64,000 bases of DNA from Palaemon carinicauda (lineage: Eukaryota; Arthropoda; Malacostraca; Decapoda; Palaemonidae): the NCBI RefSeq assembly GCF_036898095.1, contig NC_090750.1:85259075-85323074 (forward strand), written 5' to 3'. The notes beneath the pieces were generated by a model. It was given only the letters and a program-made list of their open reading frames with translations. It was not told the origin of the DNA and ran no database searches. The position numbers and the translations under genes were made by a program. Positions within the stretch are counted from its first letter, which is position 1. The number at the start of each line of letters is the position of its first letter. Positions 13,101 through 25,200 of this stretch are shown here, in pieces.

Positions 13101-16100
13101 TAGGCAAATGAATTTTTGGGAGATTCACTGAGATAACAAATAAAGATATGAGGAATAAATGAAAAACATTTAAATTAAACCACTAAACAGTTTAAAAGAC
13201 CAATAAATCAAACTATATCAAAGTCCTTTTATGATTGGACAAAATACTTTAATATTCAAAATTAAATAAAAATATATTAAAAAACAGAAACTACTATTAA
13301 CAAAATACATTCTTAATGCAATATTCATAGATTAAGTATAATATTTAGGTGATGTACTCACTTTTTACATTTACAGCACTGCGCCATGGTCTTCTGTGCA
13401 ATTGCTCTGTAAGCTTTACGGCATATAGGACAGGCAAGGCCCTTATTACGGAGCTGGTAACAAGAGTCGCATACTGTGAAATTGGCATGCCATCGAGATG
13501 ACATCCCATTCCCCGGAGTTCGAGATCCACAGTCTCCACAAGCTCTGCACGTCTGTTGAGCATGAATGTAGTGCTGCTTTACTTACTTCAGGACAAATTA
13601 TTAATACTGGACATACCAATAAAAAATAATTGTTTTCTTCTGCTTAACTATAAAGTATTTAATAATAGTCAATAAATTATAAATTCAAAATAGCCTGACA
13701 TTCTAAAACAAACTTATTGAAATTTACAAATATGTAAGTTCCCTAAGTTAGCAAATCAATTAATTTATAATGTATACAACACACACAGTTTTTAACAGCA
13801 CATTAAATCAAATCAAAAGGCCACAAGAAACTTTACTAGACTTTTAAAAAATCTTTGGTTAAACTAATGTTAAAGTTAATCTAATCTGATTAAGATACAA
13901 ACAAACATTCTACCTTCCTTGGTTTCCTAGCGAGATCTGAAAAGATTTTATTTCTAAAGGTTAAGGGAAAAAAATCAAAACAAAGCAGGAAAACAGTGGC
14001 GCAAAATCAAATTCCAATACTTCATAAAACATCGGAACAACAATAAATATATTCAAGACAATCATTTTCCAAGAAATAAAAATGTGCTTACAAGACATGA
14101 CTTAACAGTCAGGAAACAAAACTATCAAGAGAAACCCGAGACAAAAGTTATACTAAAGCTTCATATTTACACTGACACCCTTATAATATAATAGTCTGGA
14201 GGAATGTAGAGAGTAGAGGTCCCCTTTTTTGCTTTGTTTCATTTGTTGATGTCGGCTCCCCCCAAAAATTGGGGGAAGTGCCTTGGTATATGGATGTATG
14301 TATGTGATGTATGACCATCAAATCATACTTCTAGACCTTTGCACACTGAGAGTGGAAGAAGTTTGATGGGTAAATAGGAAGAGGCCCGAAAGGAATGGAT
14401 GAAGCGAGGCAAAAATAGAATTTTAATATTCTCTTGAAATTTACTTATATCAATGTTAGCCCCAAAAAACTAAAACACTTCAATTTTCTTCCCTTCAAGG
14501 GGCTTAAACCTCTCGCTCACCAATAAGAACATCTAGTAATTAATAAAACCACAGCGTGGCTAGCCAGAACCTGCCTTATCTTAAGCCTCAAAGTTAAATC
14601 TAATAACCTAATCTCTAGCCAGTGGGGAAGGTGGGTGGGTATGCAAATGAACATCAGGTGAGTATATTAATAAGAAATTTTATTACTTAAATTACACTTA
14701 TTCTTAAGAATCTCCCTGATTTTCATAATCCTGACTTCCACACACATTGATGGAGGTGAGTTATGGGGGAAAGTGATACGAAATCTAAATTATTCATTCA
14801 ATACTCATTTTATACAATATTATTATTATCATTACTTGATAAGCTACAACCCTAGTTGGAAAAGCAGGACGCTATAAGCCCAGGGACTCCAACAGGGAAA
14901 ATAGCCCAGTGAGGAAAGGAAACAAAAAAATATTTTAAGAAGAATAACATCAAAATAGATATCGCCTATACAAACTGTAAAACTTATAGCAAAACAAGAG
15001 GAAGAGAAATAATATAGAATAGTATGCCCAAGTGTAACCTCAAGCAAGAGAACTCTAACCTAAGACAGTGGAAGACCATGGTACAGAGGCTACTGCCTAT
15101 TAGTCTATTGCCTCAGTACCAAACCATTACAACTAATGTTATATCTTGATTCTCTGGATTGTGCTTTTAAATCCTTTTCACTACCTATTACTGATCTATA
15201 TAGTTAACCCAACACAGTACTGTACTGTATATCATGAAATGTGGGAAAAATTAACTGCAAAAACTAATTAAATTCACCAATAAAAAAACTATCTTAAGCC
15301 ACTACTATGACACATAAAGCCCAGCAATCTAGTTCAAAGAAAGATTATCTTACATTATCCAAAACCTACCTTGTAAGAACAGAACTTGTAGCTCACTAAT
15401 GACATTATGAAAATAGTGTAGTTTTCAAATACTGTACTTAAAATCAGAACTTTTTCAACATAGTAATAATATATCAAATTTATGAGGAACTCCTCTGACT
15501 ACTGGAGGCTTGCAATGAAAAAATATTTAAGATTTAAAACAATACCTGAAATAAATAAATGTAATCCTAGATGCTTGAGTACATGATCAAGGTTGTATCC
15601 ATAGCCCTTAGTAGCTGAAATGGACATATTCTTTTCATCATAAAAGAAATGCAAAACTGTAACAATAATACCCTAACTATTCCCACTTACTGACATTTTT
15701 CTTGATTTGCACCAATAAAAATTAAGTCCATTAACTTTGATAAAGCTTATTAGTATACAATCTTCAACCTATAATAAAAAATTTGACCCTTGAAAACCTT
15801 TTTTAGCTGAGAATAATGTCTCCATGGGGTCTGATGTGGCAAGTAAGGGTTTAGATGCACCATTCTCAAAGGACATTGAGAAAAGTGGTTTTGTACGGCA
15901 ATGTTGTCCAATATTCCAACAGAAGACAGCTGTAAAACACTTTTTAAAGCCAATACGGTGAAACCAGCATTATTCTGCTGTTCATTGATGCCCAGAACTT
16001 GTTCATCGCCTGTTAATCATGGCAAATGGGATAAAGGCTTACAGATCTAGATTTAACCACTAACAGGGCATCCCCTTTTCATATTAAGTAGATCTAGAAC

Positions 16101-19100
16101 GGGAGAACAAAAGACCACTTCGTACTTTTTAAAGATATTGCAAGCGTGTCTACATTTGGTTGTTCCGGCCAATTCCAAATCTCTACATGTAATTCCGGAA
16201 GCAAAGACCGTTCATTTGGAAGAAAAAAAAAAAAATTTTCTGCTTAAATGACCTGCCAAGATGTTCAGTCTGCCTGGTAGAAACAGATAAAGAAGGACTA
16301 CTCCCCTCAAATTTAGCCAAGTCAAGAGTGTTGTCTGAAAACCCCGACACCTGAGCATGAAGGGCTATAACAAGGCTAGAAGCTCCAGGCTATTGATATG
16401 AAGAGTTTATTCCTGTGTTGTCCATTCCCCCCCAACCACCGGGAGAATAAAGGCATTGATCCGCACCCTTTCTGTGAGGCCTCCGTGAACGAAAGAGGTT
16501 TGGAATCCTTACCTCTAAGGAAAATGCCTGGGATAATCAAAGGAGGTTGTCCCAACAATTCAGGAATTGAAGTTTAAATTCTTCATAACTAGAACTGACA
16601 TTGTGTCTACATAAATTATTCCATTCCAATTCCAGCTGAGATTATATTGGAACATATTTTGACAGTCAAATGGAATGAGTTTCACTAAGAAATCCATGGT
16701 GACTAGAAATGTCATCCACATCTAAAATGAAGTTGACTTCATCTTCTTGAACTTTTCTAACAAGAGCAGAGAACAGAGAAGACTGAATCCTCTTTTCAAA
16801 CAGAAAAACTTGAATAGGAACTTTGGCCATTGTCATTCCCAACTAAATACTCTTCTAGTAAGGATCAGAAGACTTCTCCAAATTGTATGGGTACCTGAAT
16901 ACCCATACCTATTGAACCCAAATTTTTATTTTCACACTTGATATTATGCTATTTGGCAATTTGTAACTAAATTTTACGCCTTGATTTGTATTTTTTGCTA
17001 ATTTCTAATATTGTACATTATTATACGCCGATTTCAAATACTAAATTTTACGTTTTAACTTGCACTTTCTAACACCTCTATTTGGCGCTTTATAACTAAT
17101 TTTTATGTTTTGACGAATGTCGTAACCACATGTCACCAGAAATACCAGCAGTTATGTCGACTAGTCTCTGTACAGTAATTTCTTTCAAATCCAAGAGAAG
17201 ACATCCCAAATAACTACTAGTAAATGGATTTTTTAATCTAAAGCTGTGCAATAACCTTATTGAAATCAGCACGACGAGAAAACTGAAGACAAGGCAAGAT
17301 GATGCTGGCTAGTCACACCATGGTTGATGCCATTTGCCATTAGTTGTCTTATTGGTAGGTGAGAAACATTAGCCCCCTGAAGGGAAGAAAACAGTAAATT
17401 TTCAGTTTTTTGGGGGGTAACATCAATATAAGCTGATTTCGGAAAGAGGCCATATGAACATCAGGGGAGAATTATAGAAATGAATCGTTCTGCAAGGACT
17501 ATGGAGATGATACCAAGAACCAGTAAGTAGTGCCCCTACCCAACGAAGAGAAAATGAGTTGATTTCAAAAGGCAAAGCAGCTTACAGCACACCAAGGAAT
17601 TGTCAATGTGAAGGTTTCTTTGATGTTGAGAAGAGATATTTAAAGGCTGCCAAACTCAAATTGTCATTATTAATATCTTAATTATCTAAATTTAATCTTT
17701 GTAAATAAGATGTAAATATTTGGTCATTATATTATAAAGAAATAAACATAATAAAATTCCTATGAACCCCTTAACAAACAAATAGATTCATTTGCAAAAC
17801 AAAAGCATAATCTGTCATTTAAATATTCCAAAGCAAAACCCCTTAACAAGCAAATAGATTAATTTGCAAAAAAAGAAAAAAGCATAATCTATCACTTAAA
17901 TATTCCAGAGCAAAACTTTGAAATGATCAAATTATATGAGTTTAATCCTTATCATGAATTATAAATTTTCCTATATGAAATACACTCATCCAGGTTGTTG
18001 AATATATTCCAGACATGAGGCATTATGATTAACCCTTCTACCCCCAAAGGATGTACTGGTACGTTTCACAAAACTCATCCCTTCACCCCCATGGACGTAC
18101 CGGTACGTCCTTGCAAAAAAATGCTATAAAAATTTTTTCTTTCATATCTTTTATAATTTTTTGAGAAAATTCAGGCATTTTCCAAGAGAATGAGACCAAC
18201 CTGACCTCTCTATGACAAAAATTAAGGCTGTTAGAGCAATTTAAAAAAAATATACTGCAAAATGTGATGGGGAAAAAATAACCCCTTGGGGGTTAAGGGT
18301 TGGAAATTTCCAAAGAGCCTGGGGGTAAAAGGGTTAATGGAATAAGCCATCAGATAAACCAATTGAAAAACCTCGACATAATATACTAGATATGGAAATT
18401 ATGTCAGCAGCTGAGCTAAATTATGCAAGAAGATAGGTCCTTCATCAACATGAATATTTCCAAGGCATAAGATTTTAACAATACTAAAAAAAAGCACAAA
18501 AATACTGTAATATTTTCAATCGAAAGTTAATAAGATAAGTATGAGTAATAAGCATCAGGAACAACTCTTCAAATAATTCCCTTAGCTAGATATTCAAAAC
18601 TTATCAAAATTATCTTCAAACTAAAAAAAATTACCCAATAACTCAAAAGTAACATCTGATGTTAATATACATTCCAAAATCAAAAGAACTTTCTACAATT
18701 CAAAATAATTGCAATATATTTCACGCCTTTAAGCAATGAACTAAAACAGACGTTAAGAGATCATTAAAAAGTAAATTAAATAAGAAGAAACCACCGAGTT
18801 AAAAAGACTGAAGACATTACAAAATAGAGCAAATTGGTATGCATATTTTTTTCAAAATAAAAAGTACAGTACAGTTACACATAAGTAACAACTGAAGACA
18901 CAAGATTAAGCAAGCACTAAAGATACCTTAATAGATAAAAATGCAGCACTCAGAGAAAAAAAAGAATACTAGTAACATGAGGACCTGGCAATACAACTTA
19001 CAATATAATTCAATCCTTCTAGCTTCAATCCTTGCTATAGTCTTAATTCCCAACACAAAATCTAACGCCATTGTCTTAATTCCAAAACCATCTCAAGCAC

Positions 19101-19241
19101 AATTACCATCTATAAAATTAGCGTACGATAATAAAAAAAGAGCAAAACCAATCTCATAATGTAAAGGATATTCCAAGGACCAGAGACATCATGGCTAACT
19201 GGGGATTGTGTCGAGTGTCTCACTACTGCAAATAGTAACCA

Positions 19242-19275
<34 letters not shown>

Positions 19276-22200
19276 AGCTTTGACAAAGGAAAAACTGATG
19301 TCCGTTCCAGGATTATGGGCAACGAAAATAATTAACATGGTATTTTCAGTGCTGGAAAAGAACTTTTGAACAAGCTTACCAACAAACACAATTCAAAACT
19401 TTTTATTTCCTGACTAGGGGTAATACCTATAAGATAAATGGCCTTCAACACAACCTTAAACATTAAATCTGTTAAAAAACAAAGAAATGTTAGTATATAA
19501 CATGAAATGTGAGTTAAAAACATATGTACAAATTATAAAAAGCAATTGCATTCCACACATTTTACAGTGCTACATAAAAGCTATTAATAAATACCATACA
19601 CAGTAACCTGTAAATCTAATACAGCACTTCTCACAGATCTAACTACATAGATTTCTGTAAATGGTCAATGTTGAAACTGAAAAAAAAACTTGAAGTCAAC
19701 AAATTTGATTATAGCAATGCAATCTAAGGTTTTAATTTACAAAAACCTAAAGCAGAAATCTATAAAGCAGACCCTAGAGAGGCCCAAGCAGCGATCAACG
19801 GGGCATGCCAGAGTCTTTTAAAGTCTCATTGTCTTTTTTTATCTTTATTCTTTATTTTACCTTGCATTTCCACCCTGTTTTGAGAAGGGAGAGGCCAAAA
19901 GGGCGGGCACACACCATATGGTACGCCTTGTCACACACCCCACACACGAGATCATCGCTTGGCTGCCGACACATCTGCACAACAGGGGAAGGGACACAAC
20001 AAAGGGATTACTATCATGCATGGAGAATGGAGATAAATCTAACGGAAAGATGAATTAAATTCTCATGGTGTGACACTACCTACCATTAAACAACAACACA
20101 TTAACAGACACAGAGCCTGATTAACAAAACCAATATTTAATAATTTTTTTTTTAACACAGCTTTTTTATAAAGAATTGCAAACATAAAGGTTAATAAAAT
20201 TTATTACATTATCAGATTTTTAAAAGCAATGCTTTAGGTTAATTTTTTGACAGCCAATATGTTTTATGTCCACTTAAAGTAGCAGAAATTATAACTACAA
20301 CTTGTGTAACCAAGAAAAATGTTAGAGAAACTGAAACCCCAAGTTCCAAGCAGAAGCTAGTAATGTATGCAAAAAGATATGGATAAATGATGATGAACTG
20401 AAGAAACCCAGTAATTAATTTGTCCTCAGTTTCAATTAGTCTCAATAAAGGTTGAGTCAAGGAGAAGATGAAATTATCTTTCTCAGTCCACTTGCCTTTG
20501 ACATGTATGCATGTATCTACTTTTCACTCTTCAATCTTTCCTGATCTGTGTCATGATCTTAAACATTGTGTAACTAACTTGATTCATATTCTAATTCTGA
20601 AAGTCTTAAGATACTATTCACTGTGTTCATTCCCCAAAATCAATCAATCAATCAATCATTCCCTAACCCCCCGGCCTCCCCTCAAAAAGAGATCTTTTCT
20701 TAAAGGCAAACCTATGACATTCACATGATATGTAAGTCTGGCTATTTATGTAACGCATTTTTTTACCCAAAACATTTGGATTTATCCTATGAAAATCTAC
20801 AACCCAAATTATATGGACATGTCATTATAAATGTGTATACATTTAAAATAATGCATATTGATAAATACAGTCAAATACAGTAAATTGGGTATGTACAAAT
20901 ATATTCTACGATCACGAATTTACTCAATAACTTTCCAATATGAAAAATATCTTTTTTTTTAATAAATTAATGATAAAATACTTTCAGAAAAACACTAACG
21001 GAAATATGTGTATGAACCACTAAGTGTTAGTGAAATAATTTCCCCCAACAACTATATATGAATCTGAGAAGATACTTTGCAATGTATCAATAATGTGCTA
21101 GAAAAGTATAGCCAAGTCTGGAGAATAAAATAACCTGTAATAGAAGGAAACAACTATAGTCTATTTCTTTTAGCGATGCATATTTGCACCGACTCGCGGC
21201 GGTGCCCTTTTAGCTCGGAAAAGTTTCCTGATCGCTGATTGGTTAGAATTATCTTGTCCAACCAATCAGCGATCCGGAAACTTTTCCGAGCTAAAAGGGC
21301 ACCGCTACGAGTCGGTGCAAATATGCATCGCTAAAAGAAATGGACTATAGATATCTTAAAGTACGAATGGTAATGGCATGGTAGTGATCCAGTACTTGAA
21401 ATCTGAAAGAAGATGCTATAAAAGGTCAATGTCAATAAGCTACTTCAAAATAGAAACCCATTTCTTTTTATGTTATGTCGGTAAATGCAATTTAAACAAG
21501 AGGTAGAGTCACAATCTTCCTTCAAAGGATCATAAAATTATTTCCAACAACCAGAATATCACGTTATTCATAAATAAAAACAATTAATTCAATACTAGAA
21601 GATTACATTAACAGTGATTTTGTAAATTTAACACTAATTAACCAACCAAGAACACGGCATTAGATTTCTAACAATAGGTTCCACCTCATCAGAGCAGCAA
21701 CTTCAACTCTAACAGTATCTAGCAAAATACTGCCCAGCCTATCCAACAAATAATCAAATGAACACAACATCCGGGTTTTATATGAACATAGGCAATCTCA
21801 GGAATTTTCTGTGTTCACTATCGCCATCTTCATATTTTTCCTAAGTTTCTATAAGGCACTATGGTGTGAATTTAGTTTTTTTCCTACGACATCTATCTTT
21901 TGATACTACATTTCTCACATGGGCCTATGCCCATATTCCTTAATTATATGTGATACACTACTTGGTTTTGAGGTACACCTAAAATTGACTACCTTTCTTC
22001 CCCATCTTCATACATACTAGTATGTATACTAGTTTATATTAGTATGAAAAGAGCTTGCTAATGATACATTATCAGTTTCATACTAATCTATAAAATAAGT
22101 TGACCTTGCAAATGACAAACCCAAGGAGATAAAATACCTATTTGTTGTTATTGGGAGAGTTGCCTAAGTTCAGCAAATCTTGAAAACACCCTATTTACTC

Positions 22201-25200
22201 AGAAGTTTTCTTAATTACAAATACACGGACAATTTAGTCATCACTGTAGCATCTACGGCAAATATGACAAACCTAGACTTTTCTGGAATCATTATTATAG
22301 TAACAAAGAAATGCTTACAAAGCGATATGTACTTTGACAGACGAAAATCATTATAACCTACATTTCATCATTAACATTTAGAAGAACTTAACCCCTTGAT
22401 GTGAACCTAATCCCCGAATCAAGCTTGAAAAATTGGCCTCCTCAAATAAACATCAGACATTCATCAATCTACACCTTAAGTGGACTTAAATGGTCAGTCA
22501 AAAATATACTTTCCAGAGATCCAAAAACGCTTTAGCTTTTCATTCATACAGATACTTCATGCACTATTATATCTTCTAACTTAACACCATAACAAAAATG
22601 GTTTTTGTATCAAGTGTAATGTGTATGATACAAAGGAACCACTACATCAAAACCCAAGCTAGAAAAAATGATCAAAGTACAGTATTTTGAAAAAAAAAAT
22701 ACTGTAACATTAACTACATTACAAATGACTATGATTAAGCATAAGTAAATCAATTAATTAATGATGACCTCTGCACCACTACTAACTCCAAATTAGTTTT
22801 TTTTATCTTAATTACAAATATCATCAGACATTTTTATTGCAACATATCATTAGGTACATTGGAAACAATGGTTTTACAAAATTAAAAATGTTAAAAACAT
22901 TAATAAAAATCCTGGAAATTTAACCATAGTTTTTTTCAGAAAGGACGACTTAATCTCGTCATTTTGTTATGTCAATATCTAAAAATCGCCAAAACCTCCA
23001 ATTTTGAAGATCACAAAGACATGAATTCAGATTAAATTAATCCCCCCCCAAAAAAATAAGCCCTACATTCCTACAAAATTCACCTTGATTTACAACTTTA
23101 CACGGAAAACTTTGACTACGAACTACAAAAAGTAATTTAAACAGGTCAACCTTCATTTTTTTTTTTTCAGGCATTCATAAGGAAGTCCAAAAGACCGGTT
23201 GTTAAAAAAAACGAGAAGTTGGATATGGAAAATGCAGAAGCTGGGCATCGCTGGGAAGAGTGTAAAGGGATGAATTGTAAGAAAAGGAAAAGAAAGTATT
23301 GACAGTACAGGCATAGGCCATAGAAAACTTTATGGAACAGTTGGTATGTAGTGCAAGGCAAACAAAGTTTACAAATGGATTTGCTCAAAAATGGCCACCA
23401 CAGACCTAACGCTGATGACTCAAATACTTATAGTTTTCCTATTCCTACTATAAAGATCAGTTAAGTTTCTGGAATATGTTGACCACAGTCACAACAGTGC
23501 TGGTAAGTTGGAAGATATAAATCTATGAATTTTAGCCTGACATACTGACAGTTCAACTATGAAAAGTGTTCTGGTGTTAGTTGCAAGAAACTGTGTTCTG
23601 GTGTCAGACATGATGCAAAGAAAATTTCTTTCATATGCCAAAGAGACAAGTAGTTTGAGATACATAGCGAAAAAGAATAAACAACTTTCTTTAAATGATA
23701 TACAACTAAATCCAACAAACAACTATATAACTAAATTTCTTAACCATAAATCCCCCGCAAAAAAATTTTAATGTATATTTCTTATTTAAATTCTCAACAA
23801 GTTCCTAAACTGGTTAATTCATCAATCATCAAGTGACTAAAGTGACTCCAAAAACTATACCCACCAACAACAAACCTGTGCGCAAATGTGCTTTTGTACG
23901 AGTGCACACACTCTTACTACAATGAATTTATGAAAACACCTAGCAATGATATTTGATACAAAAATATAAAATAGTGGCCACAGCTTCTACCATTTAAATT
24001 TATATCATCCCCTAAAAGCTATCAGGGTCCTTATCTAGAGTATATTCAAACAACAATAACGTAACCTGGACAAGGGAAAAATAAGGACAACTTGAAGAGG
24101 GTTAATGGTTTGTGCTGAATTCTGGTTCCTGTTCAGGGAAAAAGAAGGGATACAAATATACTACCCTAATTCTTCATTACTAGATGTCTGTAATATACAT
24201 GAAGAAAATTGACTAAAACTAAACACAGCCACATCAAGAGTCAAGAGTGATACACAATTAACAGCCACCATTTGTACTTTAGGCCTTCTACTACTACATT
24301 ATGGCACACTATTATCTACAGAGACTTACATGGCTTTTGTACATAAAACTTTCACATTTCAAAAAGTTAAGGCAGTGGTGCAATAGTGACTGAGCACGCA
24401 AAAGCTCATATCTACTGAACACAAAATACTTTTACCATTTCCCTTACCTGACACATCTTGCAATCTGGACACTGCCAGCCAGTTCTCACTGCTGGCACAG
24501 CTGTTAGTGGTGGCTTTAGACACATGCCATGGTAATGGTTGCCACAATTCGAACAGAAAATTAGCGAACTCTCAGGTGACGAGTGCTCACAAATCATGCA
24601 TGCCATATCCACTACTGTGTAAAAGAAAATATTATTATTAAGCAAGGATTCTAAGATTCACCCGCTTTTGAGTGATGTATACAAATATGAAGAAGACTTT
24701 TAAAACTATAAATACAGCACTGTATACAGCATAATTTTTTAAATATCTTCGCATTTAAGAACATAACAGGATCATACAACTATTTCACTCTTAATTAAAT
24801 CTAGTTTTCCTTATTGTGAAAAAAATACAATAGTACCTCAACTTCTTGGATGTTTCATAGGTTTCACTTTCTCTTACATGGTAATAATCTATTAGGTAAA
24901 AATAGGCCTATAATATTGCCTACACTTGACTTTGAAATACCTATGACCCACAAGCATATTGTAACGTAAAATGGTATATGATTTATTGCAAAATCAAGAT
25001 GGCAACGGTTGGAGGGGGATGTTGTTTACACTACTGCTTCATCTACCAGTGCCTCTTGCCAGCTGGAGTAAGTTTTTCATATATAGTACCTTGGCAAAAA
25101 TCTTTTTTGTCTATTCTTGTCAAAGCTACTGTATTCATTACAAAATGAAGAGTACATGACATTAAGAAAGTTTTTATTAAAACTTACTTCATTTGCTTCA

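Larger units (their letters stand above)
14435..17440 (-). mobile_element. Decayed DIRS-like element still bounded by inverted terminal repeats, intron 9
   Basis: About 160-bp inverted repeats (14435-14595 and 17281-17440) enclose a 3-kb region. On the minus strand between them are DIRS RNase H-type remnants: TEASQKGCGSMPLFSRWLGG near 16470-16410 and FLPGRLNILAGHLSRK near 16290-16240, the motif that ends RNase H in DIRS elements. A LINE 3' end (14818-15110) is inserted near the left repeat. No RT YxDD or recombinase H-x-x-R box was recognised, so large parts are deleted or mutated. The host-gene strand and the element strand are the same. Confidence 0.7.

Noticed and set aside
19805..20053. 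82-codon plus-strand frame
   Set aside because: It covers PHD exon 9 antisense; the minus strand has splice sites and a complete zinc-ligand set.
23167..23388. Cysteine-containing minus-strand frame first considered as the missing PHD3
   Set aside because: The Cys spacing does not fit a PHD finger and there are no suitable splice sites; exon 9 at 19861-19974 fits instead.
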